In this document: in pieces, positions 53,262-63,045 of the stretch
Position numbering within the stretch: position 1 is the first letter of the stretch
Layout: every line of letters begins with the position of its first letter
Origin: Shewanella intestini
Lineage (GTDB): Bacteria; Pseudomonadota; Gammaproteobacteria; Enterobacterales; Shewanellaceae
Assembly: GCF_018221465.1 (NCBI RefSeq)
Contig: NZ_JAAIKR010000005.1
Coordinates: 62,001-126,000 of the forward strand
DNA: 64,000 nt
Direction of reading: 5' to 3'
The notes under the pieces: model-generated
What the model was told of the DNA's origin: nothing
What the model saw: the letters and a program-made list of their open reading frames with translations, nothing else
Databases searched by the model: none
Program-made: the position numbers and the translations under genes

Positions 53262-55310
53262 ATGCGAAAACTTACCTTGGCTGCGTCAATTGCCAGTTTA
53301 TTTGTCGGATTTTCGGCGTGGGCAATTTCACCAACGATTCAAATCAATGAGTTACCTAAGTTAGCGCAAGAGCCGCAACATAAGGTCGCGAGTAAACGTG
53401 TTACTAACCGTTTTACTCGTGCTCATTATCATCGTTTCGATTTAGATGATGCATTTTCACAAAAGATCTATACGCGTTTTTTAGAGCAATTGGATTACCG
53501 CAAGAATATTCTTACCCAAGCTGATGTAGATACTTTTGAGCAGTACTCAACCCACTTTGATGATATGTTGAAGCAAGGCGAGATGGGGCCTGCTTACAAA
53601 ATGTATGCGCTAGTACAAAAACGTCGTTATGAACGTTTTGTTTTTGCCTTGTCACTGCTTGATAATGAATTCGACTTTGCAAAAGTTGGCGACAAATATC
53701 AATTCGATCGTAAAGAAGCCCGCTGGCCAAAAGACGAAGCTGAACTCAACGAGCTTTGGCGTCAACGCGTTAAATATGATGCGCTTAATTTAAAGTTAAC
53801 AGGTAAAAAATGGCCTGAAATTACTGAAATTTTAGGTAAACGTTATAACAATGCCATCAAGCGTTTGAGTCAAACAGAAAGTGAAGATGTATTCCAAAGT
53901 GTAATGAATGCCTTTGCTAGAACGGTTGAACCTCATACAAGTTATTTGTCACCGCGAAATGCTGAACGTTTCCAAATGGAAATGAATCTAAGCCTAGAAG
54001 GCATTGGTGCTGTTTTACAAATGACCGATGATTATACTGTCATTAAGAGTTTGGTTGCTGGTGGTCCAGCAGCAAGCAGTGAAAAACTCTCTCCAGAAGA
54101 TAAAATTGTCGGTGTCGGTCAAAAAGGTGAAGAAGTCGTTGACGTTATTGGCTGGCGTTTAGATGATGTTGTAGACCTAATTAAAGGTCCTAAAGGCAGT
54201 GAAGTGGTGTTAGAAATCTTACCTAAAAAAGGTGGAGCAAATGCCAAGACATTTACAGTTACCATTAAACGCGACAAAATTCGTCTAGAAGATCGTGCTG
54301 CTACCTCAAAAGTTATCGAGCCTACAACGGGTGAATATGCCAATAGAAAAGTGGGCGTGATTAATATTCCAAGTTTCTACATGAATTTATCTGTTGATGT
54401 AAACAAAGAAATAACCAAACTTAAACAACAAAATGTTGAAGGAATTGTTATTGATTTACGTGGAAATGGTGGTGGCGCATTAACGGAAGCAACCCTACTA
54501 ACTGGATTATTTATTGATGCAGGCCCTGTTGTTCAGATTAGAGATGCTAATGGTCGTGTAACCCAAAACCGTGATAATGATGGGGTAAGTGCTTATTCAG
54601 GTCCTTTGACTATTATGGTTGATCGTCACAGTGCTTCCGCATCAGAAATTTTTGCTGCAGCGTTACAAGATTATGACCGTGCATTAATTGTTGGTGAATC
54701 AAGCTTTGGTAAAGGGACTGTACAGCAACATAAAAGCTTAGGCCGTATTTATGACATGTACAAAAAGCCAATTGGACATGTGCAATATACCATTGCCAAA
54801 TTCTATCGTATCAACGGCGGTAGCACTCAAATAAAAGGGGTGACACCAGATATTGGCTTCCCAAGTGCACTAGAGCCAGGTGAATATGGTGAATCAGAGC
54901 AGAAAAATGCACTTCCTTGGGATAAAGTGCCAGCCGCGCAATATGGGGTATTAGGGAATATACAACCTACACTTATCAAAACGTTAACGCATAAACATGA
55001 CATGCGAATTAAGAACAATGTCGAGTTTGGTTACATTAACGATGATATTGTAGAGTTTAAAAAACATCATAATGATAAAACGATTTCTCTTGTTGAATCA
55101 GAACGCATTGCTTCTCGTGAAGATGATGATAATCGTGCCTTAAATCGTGAAAATGAGCGTAGAGCGCGTAAAAATCTGCCTGCAGTGAAGTCATTAGATG
55201 ATGTAGAAGATGTTAAGGCAGAGGATTTACCCGATCCGTTCCTAGATGAAACTGCATTAATCACCCTAGATATGGTTGATGCAAAACGGATAGCCAAACA
55301 AGCAAAATAA
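53262..55310 (+). CDS. prc: Tail-specific periplasmic protease Prc (Tsp)
   Basis: 682 residues from the ATG at 53262; a TTG one codon earlier has better ribosome binding site spacing (AAGGAG, seven bases) and is an alternative. A signal peptide ends at SAWA. An N-terminal helical domain is followed by a PDZ (LEGIGAVLQMTDDYTVIKSLVAGGPA, about 243-268) and the S41 core with the Ser-Lys dyad in VDRHSASASEIF and VGESSFGKGTVQQH. Prc trims PBP3 and degrades tagged periplasmic proteins and MepS. It is co-transcribed with proQ. Confidence 0.96.
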   Translation: MRKLTLAASIASLFVGFSAWAISPTIQINELPKLAQEPQHKVASKRVTNRFTRAHYHRFDLDDAFSQKIYTRFLEQLDYRKNILTQADVDTFEQYSTHFDDMLKQGEMGPAYKMYALVQKRRYERFVFALSLLDNEFDFAKVGDKYQFDRKEARWPKDEAELNELWRQRVKYDALNLKLTGKKWPEITEILGKRYNNAIKRLSQTESEDVFQSVMNAFARTVEPHTSYLSPRNAERFQMEMNLSLEGIGAVLQMTDDYTVIKSLVAGGPAASSEKLSPEDKIVGVGQKGEEVVDVIGWRLDDVVDLIKGPKGSEVVLEILPKKGGANAKTFTVTIKRDKIRLEDRAATSKVIEPTTGEYANRKVGVINIPSFYMNLSVDVNKEITKLKQQNVEGIVIDLRGNGGGALTEATLLTGLFIDAGPVVQIRDANGRVTQNRDNDGVSAYSGPLTIMVDRHSASASEIFAAALQDYDRALIVGESSFGKGTVQQHKSLGRIYDMYKKPIGHVQYTIAKFYRINGGSTQIKGVTPDIGFPSALEPGEYGESEQKNALPWDKVPAAQYGVLGNIQPTLIKTLTHKHDMRIKNNVEFGYINDDIVEFKKHHNDKTISLVESERIASREDDDNRALNRENERRARKNLPAVKSLDDVEDVKAEDLPDPFLDETALITLDMVDAKRIAKQAK

Positions 55311-55325
55311 ATATTACACAAATCT

Positions 55326-55351
55326 AAAAACGCGCGTAAAGCGCGTTTTTT
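55326..55351 (+). terminator. Rho-independent terminator of prc
   Basis: AAAAACGCGC pairs with GCGCGTTTTT around GTAAA, then T. It lies 15 bp after prc and 27 bp before the pepN ATG, so pepN's promoter must lie within or upstream of it. Confidence 0.92.
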
Positions 55352-55377
55352 AATGAAACAACAAACAAGGGTGCGTT

Positions 55378-57939
55378 ATGACGCAATTACAAGCTAAGCA
55401 TTTAAAAGATTATCAATCTCCTGTTTTTACGATTACAGACATCGACCTCGACTTTATTCTTGATGCTGAAAACACCAAAGTGACCGCGATTAGTCAGGTT
55501 AAACGTTTAAAATCTTCAACTAAATTAGTGCTCGATGGTGACAAATTATCACTACATAGTGTACTAATTGATGGAAAAGTGGCTAAATACCAGCAAACTG
55601 ATACACAATTAATTGTTGAAACCGGTGAGCTCACCGATTTCAGTTTAACGGTTGTGACCTTATTAGATCCTGAGGCAAACTCAAGCCTTGAAGGTTTATA
55701 TATGTCAGATGGCGCTTATTGCACCCAATGTGAAGCTGAAGGCTTTAGGCGGATCACTTATTTCTTAGACCGCCCTGATGTGTTAGCTAAATATCAAGTA
55801 CGTGTTGAAGCTGATAAAACGACTTTTCCTTTCTTGCTCAGTAATGGTAACAAAGTCGACCAAGGAGATATGCCAAGATCTGGTCGTCACTTTGTGAAAT
55901 GGCAAGACCCTTTCCCTAAACCAAGCTACTTATTCGCGCTTGTCGCAGGTGATTTTGATGTACTTGATGACACATTTGTTACCAAGTCAAATCGCAGTGT
56001 AAGTTTGCAAGTTTTTGTAGATAAGGGAAATTTACATAAAGCTGACCATGCAATGGCATCGCTTAAAAAGTCGATGAAGTGGGATGAAGATCGTTTTGGT
56101 TTAGAGTATGACCTGGACATCTATATGATTGTCGCCGTAGACTTTTTCAATATGGGCGCAATGGAAAATAAAGGCTTAAATGTATTTAATACCAAATATG
56201 TGTTAGCTGATAAAGCCAGTGCAACGGATGATGATTACCATGGGATTGAATCAGTTGTTGGTCATGAATATTTTCATAACTGGACGGGAAATCGTGTCAC
56301 TTGTCGAGATTGGTTCCAATTAAGTTTGAAAGAAGGGTTAACAGTATTTCGTGATCAAGAGTTTAGTTCTGATGTAGGTTCTCGTGCTGTTAATCGAATT
56401 AATGCAATTAAAGTATTAAAAAATCAACAGTTTGCTGAAGATTCAGGCCCAATGGCTCATCCAATTCGTCCTGAATCTGTTATAGAAATGAATAATTTTT
56501 ATACGGTTACGGTGTACGATAAAGGTGCGGAAGTGATCCGTATGATGCACAGCATTGTTGGGGAAGCCGGTTTCCAAGCCGGGATGCGTTGTTACTTTGA
56601 ACGTCATGATGGCCAGGCGGTTACGTGCGATGATTTTGTAGATGCAATGTCATCTGCTTCGGGTAAAGATTTAACCCAATTCAAGCGTTGGTATAGCCAA
56701 GCAGGAACACCTGAGTTAACAGTGTCAGAACAATTTAATGCGCAAGATAATCGCTACGAATTAACTGTTAAACAACAAGTTATTGCTCAAGGTAAAAGGG
56801 GCGCGCCGTTACACATCCCATTTAGTTTAGAGCTATTGGATGCTGAGGGTAATAGCATTTACAACAACATTTTGGATGTAACACAGTCTGAACAAACATT
56901 TAGTTTTAGTGATGTTCAAAGCAAGCCCATCGCTTCGTTACTTCAGGATTTTTCAGCACCAGTCAAACTGAGTTTTGAGTTTACAACAGACCATTTAATT
57001 CACTTAATGCGCTTTGCAACGAGTGAAGTGGCGCGTTGGGAAGCATCTGTGCAATTAGTTAGCCATGCTATTTGGAAAAATGTAGAACATCTTCAAAACA
57101 ACAGTACTATGCGTGTTGATCCAAGAGTTGTTGATGCATTTAAAGGTATGATACTTAACCCAGAACTGGACAAAGCCTTATTAGCTGAAGTGTTAACTAT
57201 TCCAAGTATGTCTGCGTTGATTGAACAAGTTGATATTGTAGACTTGGATAATTTACTTCATGCTCGTGCTTTTGTGATTGAACATGTTGCAACGGAATGT
57301 GAAGATGAATTACTTGCACGTTATCGTGAATTATCATCACAAGATTCTTCTGCGGCAAGAGCAATGAAAAATGCCTGTTTAGGTTTGCTTGCATTAACGT
57401 CTGATGATGTGGATGGTTTGATAGAAGCTCAGTATCAACAAGCAACTAATATGACAGATGCACTTGGTGCTCTAAAAGCGGCAGTCAATGCAAAAAGTCA
57501 ATGTATGCAAACGTTGTTAGCGCAGTTTGAAACACGCTGGCAAGATACACCTTTAGTTATGGATAAATGGTTTACTCTGCAAGCATCGATTAATGATGAC
57601 AATGTAATTGATAATATTACTGCTTTAACTAATCATAATAGCTTCAGCTTTACTAATCCAAACAGAGTGCGCTCGTTGATTGGCATGTTTGCAGCGAATA
57701 ACATTGCTCAATTCCATAAAGCAGATGGTTCTGGTTATCAGTATTTAACTAAAATTCTAGTTAAAATGAATGAGACTAATCCACAAGTTGCTGCGCGCAT
57801 GATTACTTCGTTAATTCAATTCGGCAAATTTGACCCTGCAAGACAAGCATTAATGAAACAACAATTAGTTAAGTTACAATCATTACCAAACTTATCTAAA
57901 GACTTATTTGAAAAAGTAAATAAAGCACTAGAAATGTAG
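55378..57939 (+). CDS. pepN: Aminopeptidase N (M1 family)
   Basis: 853 residues (E. coli 870). The exopeptidase motif FFNMGAMENKGLNVFN is followed by the zinc site VVGHEYFHNWTGNRVT (His296, Glu297, His300), with the third ligand glutamate in LSLKEGLTVFRDQEF. The C-terminal superhelical domain is complete. It removes most N-terminal residues from peptides in the cytosol. The gene is monocistronic, with terminators before and after. Confidence 0.97.
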   Translation: MTQLQAKHLKDYQSPVFTITDIDLDFILDAENTKVTAISQVKRLKSSTKLVLDGDKLSLHSVLIDGKVAKYQQTDTQLIVETGELTDFSLTVVTLLDPEANSSLEGLYMSDGAYCTQCEAEGFRRITYFLDRPDVLAKYQVRVEADKTTFPFLLSNGNKVDQGDMPRSGRHFVKWQDPFPKPSYLFALVAGDFDVLDDTFVTKSNRSVSLQVFVDKGNLHKADHAMASLKKSMKWDEDRFGLEYDLDIYMIVAVDFFNMGAMENKGLNVFNTKYVLADKASATDDDYHGIESVVGHEYFHNWTGNRVTCRDWFQLSLKEGLTVFRDQEFSSDVGSRAVNRINAIKVLKNQQFAEDSGPMAHPIRPESVIEMNNFYTVTVYDKGAEVIRMMHSIVGEAGFQAGMRCYFERHDGQAVTCDDFVDAMSSASGKDLTQFKRWYSQAGTPELTVSEQFNAQDNRYELTVKQQVIAQGKRGAPLHIPFSLELLDAEGNSIYNNILDVTQSEQTFSFSDVQSKPIASLLQDFSAPVKLSFEFTTDHLIHLMRFATSEVARWEASVQLVSHAIWKNVEHLQNNSTMRVDPRVVDAFKGMILNPELDKALLAEVLTIPSMSALIEQVDIVDLDNLLHARAFVIEHVATECEDELLARYRELSSQDSSAARAMKNACLGLLALTSDDVDGLIEAQYQQATNMTDALGALKAAVNAKSQCMQTLLAQFETRWQDTPLVMDKWFTLQASINDDNVIDNITALTNHNSFSFTNPNRVRSLIGMFAANNIAQFHKADGSGYQYLTKILVKMNETNPQVAARMITSLIQFGKFDPARQALMKQQLVKLQSLPNLSKDLFEKVNKALEM

Positions 57940-57959
57940 CGCTTATTTATAACGGCATA

Positions 57960-57989
57960 GGCACGATATATCATATATCGTGCCTTTTT
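57960..57989 (+). terminator. Rho-independent terminator of pepN
   Basis: GGCACGATATA pairs with TATATCGTGCC around TCA, followed by TTTTT; it abuts the DUF2835 gene, whose transcript would need its own start within this short gap or read-through. Confidence 0.93.
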
Positions 57990-58001
57990 ATCGAGATGAT
58001 T

Positions 58002-58217
58002 ATGCAGTTTTATTTCACTTGCCAAATCAGTTATGACAAGTATCTCTATTACTATAAAGGTTATGCAGATAAAATTGAAGTCAGAGACATTACTGGCCAG
58101 TATCTGCACGTTAATGCTAAGTATTTTAAACCTTACTTAACTCGTAACGGTATTAATGGCCAATTCAGATTATTAGTTGATGCTAAAGGTAATTTTATCT
58201 CCTTAGATAAGGTGTAG
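58002..58217 (+). CDS. DUF2835 family protein
   Basis: 71 residues from the ATG at 58002, with an alternative ATG at 57996. It begins MQFYFTCQISYDKYLYYYKGYADKIEV and contains GQYLHVNAKYFKPYLTRNGINGQF, typical of DUF2835, a short family of marine and pseudomonad gammaproteobacteria. The function is unknown. It follows pepN by 62 bp, across the pepN terminator. Confidence 0.85.
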   Translation: MQFYFTCQISYDKYLYYYKGYADKIEVRDITGQYLHVNAKYFKPYLTRNGINGQFRLLVDAKGNFISLDKV

Positions 58218-58528
58218 AGTAATTACTTCAAACGTATGATTGAACAGGCCTATTATCCTAACAAGCAATATTCAAGTATAACCCTATGATTAGGTTGCTT
58301 TTCCCTTTAACTTTTACCCTCCCAAATCCTGTCAATATTTTATTTTCAAATAAACGCTTGTTTAAATAGCAGCATTTTATCTAATCCCTCTAATTTTATT
58401 AAACATTTTCTTTGTTTTTCACCTTGCCCACAGATGTTAAATGCTGTAACAATGGTGTTACCTGTAAGCTAACAAGATGTTAGTCAAATTCTTATAACAA
58501 CAGATCCGGCAGGTTACGGAGATAAAAA
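58218..58528. other. 311-bp regulatory region of the DUF1302 cassette
   Basis: No gene is seen. It holds the two palindromes described separately and presumably the promoter. GGAG lies seven bases before the DUF1302 ATG. Confidence 0.5.
58446..58483. promoter_or_regulatory. Two adjacent operator-like palindromes upstream of the DUF1302 gene
   Basis: GTAACA-ATGG-TGTTAC (58446-58461) and CTAACA-AGA-TGTTAG (58469-58483) share TAACA/TGTTA arms. Their centres are about 22 bp apart, close to two helical turns, placing them on one face of the DNA. They end 45 bp before the ATG. The inner spacers differ by one base, so binding by one regulator is not certain. Confidence 0.5.
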
Positions 58529-60565
58529 ATGAACAAAATGAAGAAAAGATTTAATAAGTCGGCACTTGCTTTGGGGGTGGTGTCGGCACTGTGCCTAGGA
58601 ATGAGTTCATCTGTTTCAGCGGTGTCATTTAACTGGGGAGAAGTCGATGGAACTTTTGATTCAACTTGGACGTTAGGTGCTAGTTGGCGAGTGAGTGAAC
58701 GTGATTGGGCTGGGCAAATTGGTAAGGTTAATCAACCGCAATTTGACTGGACTGGTTATTCAGCCTTTGGCGACACTAAATATACTTCTGCTCAAATTTG
58801 GTCACAAGATGGATCTTATTCCAGCAATAACGATTTAAGTAACCTGTTATATTCTCAAGGTGATAGAACATCAGAAATCTTTAAAGGATTACATGAGCTT
58901 TCACTGCAATACAAAAATTATGGCCTTTTTGTTCGTGGGATGTATTTTTACGACCGCAAACTTAATGATGGTACGTATGATTTCAATGACCCATTAACTG
59001 GAAGTACTTACGATCCTTGTGCTGATGATCAAGCGTCAGAAGTTCAGTGTAAAGATGTGCGTTTGTTAGATGCATTTGTTTACGCTAATTGGGACTTCAA
59101 TGATGGTAATAACCCACTAACGGTTCGTGTGGGTAATCAAGTGGTTTCATGGGGAGAAAGTACATTAATCGCACACGGTATTGGTGTCATTAACCCGGTA
59201 GATTTAAATATTTTAAATGCACCAGGTGCAGAATTAAAAGAAGCATTTAGACCACAAGGTATGGTTTGGGCGTCCTTAGGTGTTACTGACAATTTAAACG
59301 TTGAAGCTTTTTACCAATATGACTGGCAACAAGTTTGGGTACCAACACCAGGTTCAATTTTTGCTACCAATGACTTTGCTGGTTTTGGTGGATATGGACA
59401 AAATGCCCAGTTAGGCTTTAATTCCAATCCAGATATTAATTTGGATTTTTTAATGGATGAATATGCAAATCTTTATCAAATGGCAGCGGCAACAGGATTT
59501 GATGCCAGTTTAGCGCCATTAATGACCGCTTATTCAACAAAAGTTGCCTTAGTACAAGATTCACAAGATGCGCCTGATGATGGCCAATATGGTCTTAAAC
59601 TTGGTTATTATTCACCTGAACTTGGTGAAACTGAGTTTGGCTTATATTACATGAATTATCACAGTCGCAGACCCCTGATCAGTGGTACCGCATCTGACTT
59701 TACCAGCGATGCTATTGCTGCAGATTATGCATTGTTGGCACAAAGCGGTGGAGAGATCACCCGTGAAATGATGCTGAATATGCAAACATTTACTAAAGCG
59801 CAAATTGTTTACCCTGAAGATATTCAATTGTTAGGGGCGAGTTTCAACACATTAGTGGGTGATACTTCTGTTGCTGGTGAAGTTGCTCATCGTATTGATG
59901 AACCGCTGCAAATTGACGATGTTGAATTATTATTTGCCGCTATGCCACAGCAGTTAGCCAATGCCGGCTTACGTCCAGATCTCGATGGCATTTCGCAAAT
60001 GGACGTTGTTGCCCCAGGTTCTACTGTTGATGGCTTTATTACTCGTGATACCACTCAAGCACAAATGACAGTAACGCATCTATTTGGCCCAACATTAGGT
60101 ATGGATAACCTAGTCATGTTAGCTGAAGTTGGTGGTGTTTGGATCCACGACATGCCGGGCTTTGATGAATTACGTTTAAGCGGTCCGGGTACTGCGCGCT
60201 CTGGTGGAAATCCAGATATGCCTGGCATTATTGATGCTTTACACAATGGCCCTGAAACAAATCCATTTCCTACCGATTTTGCTTGGGGTTATCGTCTGGT
60301 TGCTAAAGCTGACTTTAATAACCTAATGGCGGGAATGAACATGTCTCCACGAATGATCTTTTCTCATGACGTAGACGGTATCACCCCTGATCCGTTGTTT
60401 TTGTTTACTGAAGGACGCAAGTCATTGGCACTGGGTGTGAACTTTGATTACCAAAATCGTTGGGGATTTGATTTTTCATATAACAGTTTCTTTGGTGGTG
60501 TCGGCACAACCAACGCGATGTCGGATAGAGACTATGTTTCATTCAACGTCAAATTTTCAATATAA
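58529..60565 (+). CDS. DUF1302 outer-membrane-like protein
   Basis: 678 residues. A signal peptide (ALALGVVSALCLGMSSSVSA) is followed by a beta-rich protein starting VSFNWGEVDGTFDSTWTLGASWRVS, the DUF1302 pattern, and ending in ...YVSFNVKFSI, an aromatic-rich strand like the end of outer membrane barrels. NQVVSWGESTLIAHGIGVINPVDL (about 205-228) is a conserved block of the family. No biochemical function is known. It is the first gene of a DUF1302-DUF1329-YCF48-RND series with short gaps, so it probably forms the outer membrane part of a transport system. Confidence 0.88.
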   Translation: MNKMKKRFNKSALALGVVSALCLGMSSSVSAVSFNWGEVDGTFDSTWTLGASWRVSERDWAGQIGKVNQPQFDWTGYSAFGDTKYTSAQIWSQDGSYSSNNDLSNLLYSQGDRTSEIFKGLHELSLQYKNYGLFVRGMYFYDRKLNDGTYDFNDPLTGSTYDPCADDQASEVQCKDVRLLDAFVYANWDFNDGNNPLTVRVGNQVVSWGESTLIAHGIGVINPVDLNILNAPGAELKEAFRPQGMVWASLGVTDNLNVEAFYQYDWQQVWVPTPGSIFATNDFAGFGGYGQNAQLGFNSNPDINLDFLMDEYANLYQMAAATGFDASLAPLMTAYSTKVALVQDSQDAPDDGQYGLKLGYYSPELGETEFGLYYMNYHSRRPLISGTASDFTSDAIAADYALLAQSGGEITREMMLNMQTFTKAQIVYPEDIQLLGASFNTLVGDTSVAGEVAHRIDEPLQIDDVELLFAAMPQQLANAGLRPDLDGISQMDVVAPGSTVDGFITRDTTQAQMTVTHLFGPTLGMDNLVMLAEVGGVWIHDMPGFDELRLSGPGTARSGGNPDMPGIIDALHNGPETNPFPTDFAWGYRLVAKADFNNLMAGMNMSPRMIFSHDVDGITPDPLFLFTEGRKSLALGVNFDYQNRWGFDFSYNSFFGGVGTTNAMSDRDYVSFNVKFSI

Positions 60566-60579
60566 AAAGGACAATAATA

Positions 60580-61944
60580 ATGAAAAAACTGACGATTATT
60601 TCGACTGCAATTGTTTTGGCTCTGGGAGTTTCAATAGCCCATGCAAAAGTGTCTGAAGCAGAAGCGGCAAAATTAGGTACAACTTTAACCCCACTTGGTG
60701 GTGAACTTGCGGCTAATGCTGATGGTTCAATTCCAGCTTGGAATGGCGGAATTACTCAGCCTGTTGCTGGTTATGAGAAAGGCATGCACCATCCAGATCC
60801 TTTTACAAGCGATCCGGTGCTATTTACCATTACAAATACCAATAAAGCACAATATCAATCATTTTTAACACCTGGGCAAATTAAGCTATTTGAGCTTTAC
60901 CCTGATACTTACAAAATGAATGTGTATCAAACTAGACGTACTGCGTCAGTGCCGCAATATGTTTATGATGCCACTAAAGTGAATGCGGTAAATGCTGAGT
61001 TAATTTCACAAGGTAACGGCATTAGTGGTGCGACTATTGGGGTACCATTTCCTATCCCCGCTAACGGTTTAGAAGCTATTTGGAATCATATTTTACGTTT
61101 CCGTGGTGTTGATGTTGAAACTCATCGTAGCCAAGCTGCACCGACTGCATCAGGTTCGTACACCTTAGTTGAAAATTCTGAGCAAATTCGTTTTGAGTAT
61201 TCTCGGCCAGAAATTACCTTGGATAAGCTTAAAGACAGCAATACATTATTTTATTTTAAACAAGTTGTCACTCAGCCGGCACGTCTTGCTGGTACTGCGT
61301 TATTAGTTAAAGAAACAATGGATCAACAAGCTTTGCCGAGGCAAGCATGGACCTATAACACTGGCCAACGCCGTGTTCGTAAAGCGCCAAACGTTGCTTT
61401 TGATACGCCAGGTACAGTATCTGATGGCCTAAGAACCACTGATGATTTTGATATGTTTAACGGTTCACCTATGCGTTATAACTGGGAGCTAGTCGGGAAG
61501 AAAGAAATCTATATTCCATACAACGACTATAAACTTCATTCAGATAAACTCAGTTATAAAAATATTTTAACCCCTGGACACATTAATCCTGAATACGGCC
61601 GCTGGGAAAAGCACCGTGTTTGGGAAGTGAAAGCAACACTTAAAGACGGAATGCGTCATATCTATAAAACTCGTGTGTTTTATATTGATGAAGATTCTTG
61701 GCAAGTGTCTTTAGCTGAAATGTACGATAACCGTGACGAGCTTTATCGTGTTGCAACTGCACATAGTATTAACTATTACGAAGTGCCGACCCATTGGAGT
61801 ACGCTTGAGGTATTTCATGATTTGCAATCTCGTCGCTATTTAGCAATGGGGTTAGATAACGAAGGGCGTATGTATAATTTTGACGCTAAGTTATCAAGCC
61901 GTAACTTTACCCCTGACGCACTGCGTCGTGCTGGTATTCGTTAA
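60580..61944 (+). CDS. DUF1329 periplasmic protein
   Basis: 454 residues. A signal peptide ends at SIAHA. VSEAEAAKLGTTLTPLGGELAANADGSIPAWNGGI (about 24-58) is the DUF1329 start, and HRVWEVKATLKDGMRHIYKTRVFYIDEDSWQVSLAEMYD (about 346-384) is its conserved core. The domain is often annotated as an outer membrane lipoprotein-sorting (LolA-like) protein; if right, it would carry a hydrophobic ligand in the periplasm. It begins 14 bp after the DUF1302 stop. Confidence 0.9.
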   Translation: MKKLTIISTAIVLALGVSIAHAKVSEAEAAKLGTTLTPLGGELAANADGSIPAWNGGITQPVAGYEKGMHHPDPFTSDPVLFTITNTNKAQYQSFLTPGQIKLFELYPDTYKMNVYQTRRTASVPQYVYDATKVNAVNAELISQGNGISGATIGVPFPIPANGLEAIWNHILRFRGVDVETHRSQAAPTASGSYTLVENSEQIRFEYSRPEITLDKLKDSNTLFYFKQVVTQPARLAGTALLVKETMDQQALPRQAWTYNTGQRRVRKAPNVAFDTPGTVSDGLRTTDDFDMFNGSPMRYNWELVGKKEIYIPYNDYKLHSDKLSYKNILTPGHINPEYGRWEKHRVWEVKATLKDGMRHIYKTRVFYIDEDSWQVSLAEMYDNRDELYRVATAHSINYYEVPTHWSTLEVFHDLQSRRYLAMGLDNEGRMYNFDAKLSSRNFTPDALRRAGIR

Positions 61945-62000
61945 ACGTTCAAATCAGGGGCACACATTCGTGTGCCCCGATGACTGTAAAGGAAGTTTGT

Positions 62001-63002
62001 ATGTCGTTTAGCATACTTCGCAGCGCAGTATTGGTTGTTGTGGCAAGTTTTGCTGCTACAGCGCATGCTGAAAAAAATGTGTTAGCTGCACAAATTCAAC
62101 CACTTGCTCAGACCTCATTAATTCTTGATATTACCGCGACTAATAACAGTATGGTTGCTGTTGGTGAACGAGGACATGTTTTAGTTAATCAAGGTCAATG
62201 GCAACAAGTCGCCACTCCTGTTAGTGCTCAATTGACCAAAGTTTTTTTCCTTAATGATAAATTAGGCTGGGCTGTTGGCCATGATGCAACCATTATCCAT
62301 ACCCAAGATGGTGGTATGACATGGTCGATACAGATGCAGTCATTTGATATAGAAAAACCATTTCTTGATGTGCATTTTTTTAATCCACAGCATGGTATAG
62401 CGGTTGGGGCATACGGCTTATTTTATCGCACCTATGATGGTGGTCAGTTATGGCAGCCAGAGTTTCATCAAGAGTTACTCTTTGAAGAAGATGTTTCTTA
62501 TCTAGCAGAGTTAAAGCTTGAAGATATTGCATTATATGAGTCGGAAAAAGCCGCTCTGTTACCACATTTCAATCGCGTGATTGCGTTATCTGGACAGCGC
62601 TTATTATTAGTGGGCGAACTCGGCCTTGTCAGTTATTCAACTGATTTGGGTAATACATTCATTAAAACTGATTTTGGATATGAAGGGTCAATGTTTTCCG
62701 CAATTGAACATCAAAACCAAGTCTATGTTATGGGGCTTCGCGGGCATGTTTTTAAGTCTGACTTATCTTTAAGTCGTTGGACTAAAATAGATCTTCCTGT
62801 TGAATCGTCAATAAATAATGCATTTATCACCCCAGATAATGAATTAATGTTCGTTGGTAATGCGGGTGTGGTGTTGCAGCTTAAAAATGACAACATTGAA
62901 ATTGTCACCCGCCGTCAAGGGGAGAACATCGTCGCCGTGACTGCCAACCCAAAAGGACAGATTTGGTTTGGTGGAACAAAAGGATTATTCCAATTGCCAT
63001 AG
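62001..63002 (+). CDS. YCF48/BNR-repeat periplasmic beta-propeller protein
   Basis: 333 residues from the ATG at 62001 with AAGGAAG upstream. A signal peptide (SILRSAVLVVVASFAATAHA) precedes several BNR/YCF48-type repeats (KVFFLNDKLGWAVGHDATIIHTQDGGMTWSIQ, DVHFFNPQHGIAVGAYGLFYRTYDGGQLW). YCF48 of plants and cyanobacteria assists photosystem II assembly; in this bacterium it is only a fold relative, perhaps a scaffold between the DUF1302 barrel and the RND pump. It lies between DUF1329 and the transporter with gaps of 56 and 43 bp. Confidence 0.88.
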   Translation: MSFSILRSAVLVVVASFAATAHAEKNVLAAQIQPLAQTSLILDITATNNSMVAVGERGHVLVNQGQWQQVATPVSAQLTKVFFLNDKLGWAVGHDATIIHTQDGGMTWSIQMQSFDIEKPFLDVHFFNPQHGIAVGAYGLFYRTYDGGQLWQPEFHQELLFEEDVSYLAELKLEDIALYESEKAALLPHFNRVIALSGQRLLLVGELGLVSYSTDLGNTFIKTDFGYEGSMFSAIEHQNQVYVMGLRGHVFKSDLSLSRWTKIDLPVESSINNAFITPDNELMFVGNAGVVLQLKNDNIEIVTRRQGENIVAVTANPKGQIWFGGTKGLFQLP

Positions 63003-63045
63003 GGCAACATGGATGTGGATATAACAACAATAATAGGTCTTCACG

